Positions 1 through 13,615 of a stretch of DNA of 64,000 nt are shown here, piece by piece. The notes beneath the pieces are model-generated. The model searched no databases, was not told where the DNA came from, and saw only the letters and a list, made by a program, of their open reading frames with translations. Made by a program: the position numbers and the translations under genes. Origin of the DNA: Candidatus Saccharimonadota bacterium (GTDB lineage: Bacteria > Patescibacteriota > Saccharimonadia > Saccharimonadales > Saccharimonadaceae); the NCBI GenBank assembly GCA_017511925.1, contig JAFWHS010000014.1, positions 158,637-222,636 on the forward strand, written 5' to 3'. Position 1 is the first letter of the stretch, and each line of letters begins with the position of its first letter.

Positions 1-522
1 TAGCCACATCAAGATAACCGAGCCAGTAGCCATCGCAGTCACCGACAATATCCAGTCTCCCGCTGTTGGAGTAAAATCAGAAGCAATATTAGCTGCGACA
101 GTAGACTGATACAAGATAAAGATATAAGCAACCGATTGCACTATAGCTAGTGGCACAGTCAACATTCTAGTCCACTGATTTATCTTGCGACGTCCTGTCT
201 CGCCATCATTTGAAAGCTCTTCCAAACTGGGGATCGCTTTTGTGAGTAACTGTATAATAATGGAGCCGGTAATGTACGGCGAAAGGCCAACCAAAATAAT
301 ACTAAACGACGCCAACCCACCACCAGAAATCAAATTCAAAAAGTTCGAAAAATCCGACTTCTCCATTAAATTGGATACGGCTTCTTTAAACGTCGAAGCA
401 TCGCCCATCGGTACCGGAATTTGCGCCAACAATCTATATGCTACCAAAATACCAAGTATAATGCCCACTCGCTTCAACATGTCTTTATTTTTTAGGGATT
501 TGAAAATAGTCTTGAAATGCAT
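1..522 (-). CDS. secY: Preprotein translocase subunit SecY (partial, N-terminal 174 residues)
   Basis: Central channel subunit of the Sec translocon in the cytoplasmic membrane; partner of SecA, which is encoded at 54.5-57.3 kb. Reading the minus strand from 522 gives a protein with the SecY N-terminal cytoplasmic helix, a first membrane segment (about residues 19-37) and the plug-side segment LNLISGGGLASFSIILVG. The loop with IPSLEEL and GETGRRKINQWTR is diagnostic of SecY. The gene runs off the left edge, so the remaining transmembrane helices are not visible. ATG 522 is chosen because AAGAGG lies about six bases upstream. It follows rpoC on the same strand after a strong terminator. SecY normally sits in the spc ribosomal operon after rplO; here that operon is some 34 kb away, so the gene has moved. 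Confidence 0.93.
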   Translation of the reverse strand, partial: MHFKTIFKSLKNKDMLKRVGIILGILVAYRLLAQIPVPMGDASTFKEAVSNLMEKSDFSNFLNLISGGGLASFSIILVGLSPYITGSIIIQLLTKAIPSLEELSNDGETGRRKINQWTRMLTVPLAIVQSVAYIFILYQSTVAANIASDFTPTAGDWILSVTAMATGSVILMWL

Positions 523-568
523 AATACCTCTTGATAACTACATATAATAATAGCATACTTTAATTTAT

Positions 569-594
569 AAAAAAAGCCCCCGAAGGGGCTTTTT

Positions 595-596
<2 letters not shown>
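569..596 (-). terminator. Intrinsic terminator after rpoC
   Basis: A perfect hairpin, AGCCCC / GGGGCT around a four-base loop (TTCG in minus sense, a hyperstable tetraloop), is flanked by A and T runs. It overlaps the rpoC stop codon and separates rpoC from secY. The symmetric A/T flanks could let it work on both strands. Confidence 0.9.
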
Positions 597-4428
<3,832 letters not shown>

Positions 4429-4429
4429 A

Positions 4430-7813
<3,384 letters not shown>

Positions 7814-7968
7814 TCTACCTCTTTTTTATTAGTGTTATTAATCTTTCTTGACAGCATCAGCAACTCCAGCCAACACTGTCTCAGCGCCGAAGATTACTGC
7901 CTTATCTCCCCCAGAGAGTCGCCAGCTCTCACAAGTTACAAAAATAAGGCACACTACTTCTTATTTCA
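7814..7968 (-). promoter_or_regulatory. rpoB mRNA 5' leader with hairpin potential
   Basis: About 155 untranslated bases separate the predicted start site from rpoB. A hairpin GAGAG / CTCTC with a 7-base loop lies at 7914-7930. A very short frame starting GTG, with GGGGGAG just inside it, is also present but cannot be shown to be translated. rpoBC leaders are regulated in many bacteria; whether this one is regulated is inference. Confidence 0.4.
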
Positions 7969-7997
7969 AGTATATCGCATTTTTTTCTTTTTCGCAA
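7969..7997 (-). promoter_or_regulatory. Predicted rpoBC promoter
   Basis: In minus sense, TTGCGA (7997-7992) is separated by exactly 17 bases from TATACT (7974-7969). It sits just downstream of the terminator of the small gene at 8034-8144, so rpoBC should be an independent transcription unit. Confidence 0.65.
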
Positions 7998-8002
7998 TAC
8001 TA

Positions 8003-8033
8003 AAAAAGAACCCTCGGGTCAAGACCTGAGGGT
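8003..8033 (-). terminator. Terminator after the 36-aa membrane peptide gene
   Basis: Ten-base-pair hairpin (CCCTCGGGTC / GACCTGAGGG with one G-T pair, two-base loop, 8011-8032). In minus sense it is followed by TTCTTTTTT. It directly abuts the stop codon of the small gene. Confidence 0.85.
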
Positions 8034-8144
8034 TTAGCCATTTGATATCATATTGCCCATAAATACATATCCGAAACGATACGCAATCGCAAATATAACT
8101 ACGGTGACAATCGATAAAATAATAAATCTGGCTATCCATTTCAT
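8034..8144 (-). CDS. Small single-pass membrane peptide, 36 aa
   Basis: A short frame, ATG 8144 to TAA 8034. The protein begins MKWIARFIILSIVTVVIFAI and continues AYRFGYVFMGNMISNG, so almost all of it is one hydrophobic helix with positive residues at the N-terminus. Evidence that it is a real gene: an AAGGGGG ribosome binding site 8-10 bases upstream, a near-consensus promoter (8202-8230) and its own terminator immediately after the stop. I recognise no family. The whole unit resembles the other small units at 9430-9573, 13279-13542 and 32919-33320. Function unknown. Confidence 0.7.
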   Translation of the reverse strand: MKWIARFIILSIVTVVIFAIAYRFGYVFMGNMISNG

Positions 8145-8201
8145 TTTAAATTCCCCCTTCTTATAAGTTCTAGGCAAATCTTGCGCTCACCTCATCTTCT
8201 A

Positions 8202-8230
8202 ATTATACCACACTTATGCCAAAAAGTCAA
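8202..8230 (-). promoter_or_regulatory. Strong promoter for the 36-aa peptide gene
   Basis: In minus sense, TTGACT (8230-8225), a 17-base spacer containing GCATAAGTGTG, then TATAAT (8207-8202). The same spacer motif recurs at other promoters in the window. Confidence 0.85.
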
Positions 8231-8250
8231 TATTCACCCCTATGCCAACC

Positions 8251-8347
8251 AAAAAATCGCCCAACGAAGCGATTTTTTAGACAAATATAAAACTCTCAAC
8301 TTTTGTTTATTGTGTTGTTATAAGCAAACTCGCAGTTAGTTAGCTTA
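8251..8347 (-). ncRNA. Candidate small RNA, about 97 nt
   Basis: Bounded by a near-consensus promoter (8354-8382) and a strong intrinsic terminator (10-bp stem AAAAAATCGC / GCGATTTTTT, 8-base loop, 8251-8278) with only about 70 bases between. No start codon with a ribosome binding site opens a frame inside, so a non-coding RNA is the simplest reading. It carries the palindrome AGCTTAAGCT near its 5' end. It matches no RNA family that I can name; it is too short for 6S, tmRNA or RNase P RNA and lacks the SRP core motif. Confidence 0.5.
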
Positions 8348-8353
8348 AGCTCT

Positions 8354-8382
8354 ATTATACACGCAAATTTTCACCACGTCAA
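8354..8382 (-). promoter_or_regulatory. Promoter of candidate small RNA
   Basis: In minus sense, TTGACG (8382-8377), a 17-base spacer, then TATAAT (8359-8354). Transcription would start near 8347 and end at the terminator at 8251. Confidence 0.75.
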
Positions 8383-8395
8383 CCCACTTTTTCAC

Positions 8396-8425
8396 AAAAA
8401 AATGCCACCCATTATATGGGCGGCA
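8396..8425 (-). terminator. Terminator after khpA
   Basis: Ten-base-pair hairpin (8403-8412 with 8416-8425, one G-T pair) followed in minus sense by a run of seven T. Confidence 0.85.
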
Positions 8426-8448
8426 CCGAACTCACACTTCCCGTGTTT

Positions 8449-8877
8449 TTATATATCCAGATCGTCCAAATCAGCCAGCTCTGCACGCGTTTTCTCGGCA
8501 AGCTCAGAAGATTCTTCTTCACCACCTTCGTCCTCTTCCTCGATCTCCTCTTCTTCTACCTCAGGCTCTTCTACGGTCTCAATTTTTTCTTCCATAACCT
8601 CCGCCGGCGCGTCCTGTTTTTCACCGTCTTCATCGGTATTTACAATCTTCAAATTGTAACGCGCATCTTGCTTAGTACCGAGTGCACGAAGTAACATCCT
8701 GATAGATTGCGCCGTCACACCACGCTTACCAATCACGCGACCCACGTCTTCAGGAGCCACCGTTAGAGACAAAAGTACGCCTTTTTCATCAATCTTGCGT
8801 TCCACCGAAACTTTATCGGGATTATTGACTAGGGTTTTTACGATATATTCTACAAATTGCTGGTCGATAGTAGCCAT
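8449..8877 (-). CDS. khpA: KH-domain RNA-binding protein (KhpA type) with acidic tail
   Basis: Small RNA-binding protein, 142 aa. The KH core spans about residues 5-80, with the GRVIGKRGVTAQSIRMLLRA segment carrying the G-x-x-G loop (GKRG) that contacts RNA. In other bacteria KhpA pairs with KhpB and influences cell division and elongation. Residues 85-142 form a highly acidic, low-complexity tail (runs of E and D) that the short family members lack. The neighbour upstream is rpsP; the rpsP-khpA pairing is widely conserved. Here a terminator lies between them and a TATAAT at 8911-8906 offers khpA its own promoter. GGAG precedes ATG 8877. Confidence 0.85.
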   Translation of the reverse strand: MATIDQQFVEYIVKTLVNNPDKVSVERKIDEKGVLLSLTVAPEDVGRVIGKRGVTAQSIRMLLRALGTKQDARYNLKIVNTDEDGEKQDAPAEVMEEKIETVEEPEVEEEEIEEEDEGGEEESSELAEKTRAELADLDDLDI

Positions 8878-8913
8878 ATTTTCTCCATATCATTTATTTT
8901 TAACCATTATAAC

Positions 8914-8946
8914 AAAAAAATGGCCCTTTACAAAGAGCCATTTTTT
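8914..8946 (-). terminator. Terminator between rpsP and khpA
   Basis: An inverted repeat AAAAATGGC...GCCATTTTT with an interior CTTT/AAAG stem and a three-base loop, followed by T residues on the minus strand. The T-run end overlaps the -10 element of khpA. Confidence 0.8.
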
Positions 8947-8952
8947 GCAATT

Positions 8953-9348
8953 TTAAGCTTCTGCAGGAGTTGCCTCTTCGGCTGCAGCTTCCTCTGCTGG
9001 AGCCTCAGCAACTTCTTCAGCCGGCGCTTCTTCCTTTGGCTGATTTTTCCTCAACTTGTCCGCGTGCTTAGCCTTAGCAGACTTCTTCGGAGCCACCTTT
9101 ACCCAATCAGGTAATTTCACCCCGTTTTTACTCAAGATGAAAGCCACCCGGCTCGAAGGTTGAGCACCATTTTTAAGATATTTTTCTACCAACTCTTTGT
9201 CGAGAGTAAGAGCTTTGGTAGCTGGGTTGTAATTGCCGACCTCAGCCACAACGCGCCCAGACAAAGGGTGGCGCTGCGCTTCTTGGACGACTATCCGGTA
9301 CGTAGGATAATGCGCCCGGCCGTTACGTTGCATGCGAATCGCTAGCAT
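8953..9348 (-). CDS. rpsP: 30S ribosomal protein S16
   Basis: Small-subunit protein, 131 aa. The N-terminus (MLAIRMQRNGRAHYPTYRIV) and the block KNGAQPSSRVAFILSKNGV match S16. After about residue 83 it carries a Lys-rich stretch and then an Ala/Glu-rich tail (repeats of APAEE and AAAEE types), which makes it longer than the usual 80-90 residues. AAGGAG precedes ATG 9348, with TATAAT at 9382-9377. Its usual operon partners rimM, trmD and rplS are not adjacent. Confidence 0.95.
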   Translation of the reverse strand: MLAIRMQRNGRAHYPTYRIVVQEAQRHPLSGRVVAEVGNYNPATKALTLDKELVEKYLKNGAQPSSRVAFILSKNGVKLPDWVKVAPKKSAKAKHADKLRKNQPKEEAPAEEVAEAPAEEAAAEEATPAEA

Positions 9349-9403
9349 TTTTTCTCCTTAAATTAATATTTCAACCATTATATCATAAAAGATCACAAAT
9401 GAA

Positions 9404-9425
9404 AAGGGTCTCCCATGAGACCCTT
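9404..9425 (-). terminator. Terminator after the 47-aa acidic protein gene
   Basis: Perfect 9-bp hairpin AAGGGTCTC / GAGACCCTT with a four-base loop. In minus sense it is followed by TTCATTT, so the T-tract is modest. It sits five bases past the stop codon. Confidence 0.75.
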
Positions 9426-9429
9426 CTAT

Positions 9430-9573
9430 CTAAAAGTGCTTTTCCTCGATGTCTTCGTCCCGAGATTCGGGACCTTCAAATTCTATCTCCTCTTCGTCAA
9501 CGTCTCTGCCCCAAGTTCTTGGATCATCTGCCTCCTCAAAGGAATATCCGCCATAGAATTTAATTTTAGACAT
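9430..9573 (-). CDS. Small acidic protein, 47 aa, unknown function
   Basis: Short frame from ATG 9573 to TAG 9430. The protein starts MSKIKFYGGYSFEEADDPRT and continues with a strongly acidic, repetitive second half rich in D and E, with no membrane segment. It is supported as a gene by a GGGGGCAGG ribosome-binding region upstream, a near-consensus promoter (9624-9652) and a terminator right after the stop. I recognise no family. It has the same free-standing architecture as the 36-aa peptide at 8034-8144, but a soluble product. Confidence 0.65.
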   Translation of the reverse strand: MSKIKFYGGYSFEEADDPRTWGRDVDEEEIEFEGPESRDEDIEEKHF

Positions 9574-9623
9574 CTTCCTGCCCCCTTTCTTACAGAAAAC
9601 TACTAGACTGCATCTCTACCCTA

Positions 9624-9652
9624 ATTATATCATACTTACGCTAAAAAGTCAA
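9624..9652 (-). promoter_or_regulatory. Strong promoter for the 47-aa protein gene
   Basis: In minus sense, TTGACT (9652-9647), 17 bases, TATAAT (9629-9624). The spacer contains AGCGTAAGTATGA, a close variant of the recurrent GCATAAGTGTG motif. Confidence 0.85.
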
Positions 9653-9661
9653 CATAAAACC

Positions 9662-9689
9662 TTGCCTTACCTCTATTTTATGTTATAAT
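9662..9689 (+). promoter_or_regulatory. Promoter for the 226-aa membrane-anchored protein
   Basis: TTGCCT (9662-9667), 16-base spacer, TATAAT (9684-9689). It is back-to-back with the minus-strand promoter at 9624-9652, so this short gap is a divergent control region. Confidence 0.7.
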
Positions 9690-9746
9690 TACCGCAGTAA
9701 TGTAACCCATTAAGCAATTTACATTTTTTACAAAGGAGGGCTGAAT

Positions 9747-10427
9747 ATGGGTCGTACTTTCACTATTATTGGTGGCATTTTGGGCGTCATCCTAGTGGTT
9801 ATCTTAATAATTTTATCCCCCAGGCAACACGAACTAACTATCATCGACAAACACTGGGAAAGACAGGTGATTGTAGAAGAATACCGTACCGTGCAAGAAG
9901 AAGGTTGGAGTATCCCTACTGGCGGCCGCAAAACCGGCCAGTATCAAGATATCTATACCTACCAGCAAGTTTTCGACCACTACGATTACACCACCGAAAG
10001 CCGCACAGTGCCAGACGGTGGCCACTACGAGGTCGTCGGTCATGACAGTGAAGGCAATCCGATTACTGAGTGGGTAACAGATTATCGAACTGAATATTAC
10101 ACCGAGTCGGAGCCAGTTTATCGCCAAGAACCCGTTTATCGCACCAAATATCAATACGATATCGAACGCTGGGTTTTTGACCATTACGAGACCACTAGCG
10201 GGCGCGTCGACGCACCATATTTTGCCACACCAAACCTTACCGACAATTTCCGTACCAACGGCACCAAAGAAAAGTATACCGTCACCGCTACAAAAAACCG
10301 TGACGATTCCAAAGTCGGAACCTATACTTTAAACTTTGAAGATTGGTCATCTGTAAAAATCGACCAGACCGTTCGTGTCAAAAAATACGTCGGTAACCAC
10401 ATCGAACTCATCAAAGACGATGAGTAA
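9747..10427 (+). CDS. Membrane-anchored protein with tyrosine-rich extracytoplasmic part, unknown function
   Basis: 226 aa. Residues 5-24 form one hydrophobic helix (FTIIGGILGVILVVILIILS) with little before it, so this is a signal anchor and the rest is probably outside the membrane. The body is rich in Tyr, Glu, Thr and Arg and has short internal repeats: VFDHYDYTTESR and later VFDHYETTSGR, and paired SEPVYR / QEPVYR. A C-terminal part (about 175-226) looks like a small beta domain. I do not recognise the family. AAGGAGGG lies ten bases before ATG, and the gene has its own promoter and terminator. It stands alone between divergent small genes and rnc. Confidence 0.8.
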   Translation: MGRTFTIIGGILGVILVVILIILSPRQHELTIIDKHWERQVIVEEYRTVQEEGWSIPTGGRKTGQYQDIYTYQQVFDHYDYTTESRTVPDGGHYEVVGHDSEGNPITEWVTDYRTEYYTESEPVYRQEPVYRTKYQYDIERWVFDHYETTSGRVDAPYFATPNLTDNFRTNGTKEKYTVTATKNRDDSKVGTYTLNFEDWSSVKIDQTVRVKKYVGNHIELIKDDE

Positions 10428-10430
10428 ACC

Positions 10431-10457
10431 AAATCTCCCAAATCTACTGGGAGATTT
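10431..10457. terminator. Bidirectional terminator between the 226-aa gene and rnc
   Basis: Ten-base-pair stem AAATCTCCCA / TGGGAGATTT with a 7-base loop between two convergent genes. It overlaps the 3' end of rnc. Confidence 0.8.
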
Positions 10458-11175
10458 TCTGTTGCAATGCCTTGTAAGCTTTCACCCCTTCACGCGCCGC
10501 TTCAGTCTGTGCTTCCTGCTTAGAATGCCCCGTACCGGTGCCCATAATCTTGTCGCCCACATAAATCCCTACCGTGAAAGTCTTATCATGATCTGGGCCC
10601 TCTTCTTTAAGAGTACTATACACCGGTGTACAACCATCGATTCTCTGCGCCAACTCCTGCACGTAAGACTTCGGGTCGCGCCAAGTCTCCTCCTCCAAAA
10701 TCGCATCTATTTTCACCAAAATATGTTTTGCAATAAAATCTCGCGCTGCATCATAGCCCTGATCTAAATAAATCGCCCCTATCACCGCCTCAAAACAATC
10801 CGCAAGTATCACATCGTGTGCCCTATCCGAACCATTTTGCTCTCCACGTGATAATCTCACCAAAGGCTCATAGCCCAACTCTTTCCCAGCATCGCCAATC
10901 GACTCAGTCCTCACCAAAGCCGCTCTTAGAGCCGTCATAATCCCCTCGGGTTTGTCGTAAGTCCTATACAAAAAATCTGAAGAGACTAATTCTAGTACCG
11001 CATCCCCCAAAAATTCCAGCCTTTCATTATGCTCATGTACTAATTTGTGCTCATTTACATAACTTCGATGTGTCAAAGCCGTCACTAAAAGGTTTATATC
11101 ATTAAACTCAAAACCTAACTTTTCTTTTGCAAACTCCTGATACGGAGTTACGTCCAACATTTTATTATCTTTCAA
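10444..11175 (-). CDS. rnc: Ribonuclease III
   Basis: Double-strand-specific endonuclease for rRNA and mRNA processing, 243 aa. The catalytic signature NERLEFLGDAVLELV sits at about residues 45-60 with the downstream acidic residues (DCFEAVIGAIYLD). A C-terminal dsRNA-binding domain follows (about 165-240: PKSYVQELAQ ... GTGTGHSKQEAQTEAARE). The start is read as TTG 11175 because AAGGAGG lies four bases before it. The next ATG, 15 bases on, would leave the ribosome binding site too far away. Last gene of an rpmF-nusB-nudix-rnc operon. Confidence 0.95.
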   Translation of the reverse strand: MKDNKMLDVTPYQEFAKEKLGFEFNDINLLVTALTHRSYVNEHKLVHEHNERLEFLGDAVLELVSSDFLYRTYDKPEGIMTALRAALVRTESIGDAGKELGYEPLVRLSRGEQNGSDRAHDVILADCFEAVIGAIYLDQGYDAARDFIAKHILVKIDAILEEETWRDPKSYVQELAQRIDGCTPVYSTLKEEGPDHDKTFTVGIYVGDKIMGTGTGHSKQEAQTEAAREGVKAYKALQQKISQ

Positions 11176-11190
11176 TTTGCCTCCTTATTT

Positions 11191-11799
11191 TTAATAATCA
11201 CCAGACCTAATTTTTTTCTTAGCAATCAACATCAATTTCTCAATATCTTCATATTCTATTAAATCAAGCGCCTTCGCAAACGGAAACCACTGTATACCCT
11301 TCATCCATTTTTCGGGCGTAGGCATCTCGTGTGCATCCAAAGCCTGCACTAGATAAATCTGAGTAGTCATGAGTACTAATTTATCCGCACGACGATATTT
11401 AAAATGAATCTTTCCAAGCCAAGTAAGCACCGAGAAATTCTTCAGACCAGTTTCTTCCTCTATCTCACGCCGCGCCGTCATTTTTGCCGTCTCGCCCGGC
11501 TCAATATGCCCTTTCGGGATCGTCCAACGCCCTTTAGAATCCTGAATCAAAAGCACTTCTATATCTTTTTGATCACTCGTCAATCGAAAAACAATCCCAC
11601 CAGAAGTCGGCTCACGCACGATAGATTGAATCGCTGTCTTTTTCCCAAAAACAGCCGAAGTGATTTTCTTAAAAGGAGATTCTTTAATCCGCTCCGTCGG
11701 CAACGCTTCCGGAACCTTCAGCGTCCTTCGCGCTACCGGCTCCTTCGGAGCCGTCACTCTCCCCACCGTCCTTCTCGACGGATTCATCTGTTGATTCAT
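11191..11799 (-). CDS. Nudix hydrolase
   Basis: About 202 aa from ATG 11799. The Nudix box is complete: [20 protein letters not shown] then TG, fitting G-x5-E-x7-REUXEE-x2-GU, so a metal-dependent pyrophosphohydrolase is expected. The fold before the box ([20 protein letters not shown]) is typical. Substrate cannot be told. The first ~65 residues are basic and low-complexity, and the region encoding about 38 of them overlaps the 3' end of nusB in another frame (116 bases). The start is uncertain: a TTG further in, after GGAAG, would largely avoid the overlap. Operon neighbours are nusB upstream and rnc downstream. Confidence 0.82.
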   Translation of the reverse strand: MNQQMNPSRRTVGRVTAPKEPVARRTLKVPEALPTERIKESPFKKITSAVFGKKTAIQSIVREPTSGGIVFRLTSDQKDIEVLLIQDSKGRWTIPKGHIEPGETAKMTARREIEEETGLKNFSVLTWLGKIHFKYRRADKLVLMTTQIYLVQALDAHEMPTPEKWMKGIQWFPFAKALDLIEYEDIEKLMLIAKKKIRSGDY

Positions 11800-12244
11800 G
11801 ATTACTTTCTTTTGCAATATTGAGCTCTTTAAAGGCCGTACCAAGCACGCCGTTGATAAACTTCGACGAATTATCTGAGCCAAAGGCTTTTGCTAGCTCT
11901 ACAGCCTCATTGATAGCTACCTTCGGCGGAATAGTATCTCTACACTCCGAAAGCTCATAAAGTCCCATCCTTAAGACATTTCTATCAATCGCAGAAATCG
12001 AACTAATTGGCCACTCTGGCGCCATCGGCTGGAGGGCAGTATCCAAAGTCTCAAAATTCTCGGTAACTTTGTGTGCAAGATTATACACGAACTCAGTATC
12101 ACCGAGCGCTTTCTCGTATGGTTCGATATTTTTCGCGATAATAATGTCTAGATCGACTTCTGGGTCATTTGCGAGGGTCCTAAGCTCATACTCATACAAG
12201 CTCTGCAAGACAATAACTCTACCTAAATGTCGATTACTAGCCAT
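11684..12244 (-). CDS. nusB: Transcription antitermination factor NusB with acidic tail
   Basis: RNA-binding antitermination factor that acts with NusE/S10 in rRNA transcription. 186 aa, against roughly 140-150 for the family. The core covers residues 1-146, with [20 protein letters not shown] at the start and the diagnostic [16 protein letters not shown] and [16 protein letters not shown] motifs. Residues 147-186 are a Ser/Glu/Asp/Gly low-complexity tail read from DNA that also encodes the N-terminus of the next gene. The start is two bases after the rpmF stop. Confidence 0.92.
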   Translation of the reverse strand: MASNRHLGRVIVLQSLYEYELRTLANDPEVDLDIIIAKNIEPYEKALGDTEFVYNLAHKVTENFETLDTALQPMAPEWPISSISAIDRNVLRMGLYELSECRDTIPPKVAINEAVELAKAFGSDNSSKFINGVLGTAFKELNIAKESNHESTDESVEKDGGESDGSEGAGSAKDAEGSGSVADGAD

Positions 12245-12246
12245 CT

Positions 12247-12417
12247 TTAAGCTTCTTTTTTCTTAACAGTTTTTACTTTAAGATTCGGTGTCTTCTTCTT
12301 GGTTTCGAAAACTTTCACCGGAGATGTTTTGTTAACTCTACGAGCCAACGCTAAACGAAGATGGCTTCGACGAAGACCAGTCTTCCGCGGGCTACTCTGT
12401 TTTTTAGGTTCAGGCAT
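12247..12417 (-). CDS. rpmF: 50S ribosomal protein L32 (zinc-free form)
   Basis: 56 aa. Begins [20 protein letters not shown] and fits the L32 N-terminal pattern (MAVPKRKTS-KxRRxxRRSH). The usual C-terminal zinc ribbon with two CxxC pairs is entirely missing; the C-terminus is instead basic ([20 protein letters not shown]). AAGGAG precedes ATG 12417 and TAAAAT at 12454-12449 is a possible -10. It begins the operon with nusB, the Nudix gene and rnc. Confidence 0.85.
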   Translation of the reverse strand: MPEPKKQSSPRKTGLRRSHLRLALARRVNKTSPVKVFETKKKTPNLKVKTVKKKEA

Positions 12418-12459
12418 TTTGCTCCTTAATTAATAGATAATTTTCTCCATTTTACCACG

Positions 12460-12663
12460 TTATGCCTGTTTTCGCAAGGCTCTTTTGATTGCTGGGCGAT
12501 CAAAACCTATTATCCGCTCTCCGTTGATCTCCGTCACCGGCACCGTATTGATCTCTGGATACTTGGTCGCATCCAGTTCTTCATATTCCACGCCCATTTC
12601 ATCCAACCAATCCATCAAAGCATGGCAATATATACAAGTTGAAGTCGTATAAATCTTTATCAT
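12460..12663 (-). CDS. Glutaredoxin-like (NrdH-type) thiol protein
   Basis: 67 aa, one small thioredoxin-fold domain. The redox motif CIYC is at residues 10-13 (TSTCIYCHALMDWL), followed by the TVPVTEINGERIIGFD block with the cis-proline. Length and layout fit NrdH/glutaredoxin-like proteins that reduce ribonucleotide reductase or serve as a general thiol carrier; no reductase gene is nearby to decide. Its ATG overlaps the stop of the upstream methyltransferase gene as ATGA, so the two are translationally coupled. Confidence 0.85.
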   Translation of the reverse strand: MIKIYTTSTCIYCHALMDWLDEMGVEYEELDATKYPEINTVPVTEINGERIIGFDRPAIKRALRKQA

Positions 12664-13166
12664 AAGTTCATTATACCATACATGGCAATTCCTGCCGCCA
12701 CCGATACATTAAAAGACTCTTTTTGACCCTTCATTGGTATTTCCACAAACAGATCTATCATATCATACAATGAATAATCTATGCCATCCACCTCCTCTCC
12801 AAGTATCAAAATAACCTTATCTCCAATTTTATCTTTGAGGCCCAAATCATTTAGTTTATACAGGGGTACATCTTCAATATTATTCTCCAAACCCACAACT
12901 TGCCACCCCTGTTTATGCAATTCTTTCACCTCAGTAAATATATCACCGCACGAATAAATATCTAGCATTTTTTCCGCACCTAGTGCGGTCTTATGAATTT
13001 CCTTATTTAGTTTTTCCCTCAAGTGTGGCAATAAATTCGCATCGTCAATCCTTGGAGTATACCCAGACAAAATTACCCGGCTCACTCCAAAACCTTCCGC
13101 CGTCCTAAAAATGGCGCCTACGTTATAACACGAACGAATGTTATGCATCACCAATATCATTTCCAT
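12660..13166 (-). CDS. SpoU/TrmH-family RNA 2'-O-methyltransferase
   Basis: 168 aa, the compact SPOUT fold without an N-terminal substrate-binding domain. The three SpoU motifs are visible: NIRSCYNVGAIFRTAEGFGV (motif 1), KVILILGEEVDGID (motif 2) and IPMKGQKESFNVSVAAGIAM (motif 3, including the SAM-binding knot). It probably methylates ribose in tRNA or rRNA; the exact target is unknown. A TATAAT ends seven bases before ATG 13166 and no ribosome binding site is seen, so the mRNA is probably leaderless. Confidence 0.9.
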   Translation of the reverse strand: MEMILVMHNIRSCYNVGAIFRTAEGFGVSRVILSGYTPRIDDANLLPHLREKLNKEIHKTALGAEKMLDIYSCGDIFTEVKELHKQGWQVVGLENNIEDVPLYKLNDLGLKDKIGDKVILILGEEVDGIDYSLYDMIDLFVEIPMKGQKESFNVSVAAGIAMYGIMNL

Positions 13167-13230
13167 ACAAAATATTATACAACTATTTTCAAAAAAAATC
13201 CAGCTACCTACCCAACTCCCCCCTGTTATT

Positions 13231-13258
13231 TTGACTTTTTCCTTTTCTATGTTATATT
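13231..13258 (+). promoter_or_regulatory. Promoter for the 87-aa membrane protein
   Basis: TTGACT (13231-13236), 16-base spacer, TATATT (13253-13258), followed by AAGGGGG before the ATG. Confidence 0.75.
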
Positions 13259-13278
13259 ATAAGTAAGGGGGTGTTAAT

Positions 13279-13542
13279 ATGGCAACATTAAGCCATTGGC
13301 TACAAAACGTCGAGCTAATCGAGGTACCATTAGCAATCGTAGCAGCAATCGTATTAACTTTCACCGTGAGGGCCATAGGCTGGTCCCCCTTAGAAAAAAT
13401 GCTCATAGCAGCTGCAGCGTTTTGCGCATGTTTCGCCGATCAGGCGATGCCTTATGACACGCTATTTGACGTTTTGGTCGTTCTGCTAGAAGCAGTGCTC
13501 ATTATTTTACCTATTCTCCGATATTTTTATTATCGGAGGTAG
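13279..13542 (+). CDS. Small membrane protein, 87 aa, unknown function
   Basis: Two or three hydrophobic segments (about residues 16-34, 40-52 and 62-80) separated by short polar turns; the C-terminus is basic (RYFYYRR). No motif I can assign. It belongs to the group of small genes here with a strong -35/-10 promoter, an AAGGGGG ribosome binding site and a private terminator. Codon use looks like that of its neighbours, so recent transfer is not evident. Confidence 0.75.
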   Translation: MATLSHWLQNVELIEVPLAIVAAIVLTFTVRAIGWSPLEKMLIAAAAFCACFADQAMPYDTLFDVLVVLLEAVLIILPILRYFYYRR

Positions 13543-13545
13543 CCG

Positions 13546-13568
13546 ATCCCCGCTTAGCGGGGATTTTT
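13546..13568 (+). terminator. Terminator after the 87-aa membrane protein
   Basis: Perfect 8-bp hairpin ATCCCCGC / GCGGGGAT with a three-base loop, then TTTT. Confidence 0.85.
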
Positions 13569-13579
13569 CCTGACTTTTA

Positions 13580-13588
13580 TGATATAAT
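13580..13588 (+). promoter_or_regulatory. Extended -10 promoter for the methyltransferase-TsaC gene
   Basis: TGATATAAT is an extended -10 element (TG-n-TATAAT); no good -35 hexamer is seen. The ATG lies 28 bases downstream without a clear ribosome binding site. Confidence 0.5.
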
Positions 13589-13615
13589 ATTGTTAAGAAA
13601 AATCAAATTTTAATT

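Noticed and set aside
7830..7920. A 29-codon frame in the rpoB leader ending VADAVKKD
   Set aside because: No start codon with a ribosome binding site opens it; it is more likely untranslated leader.
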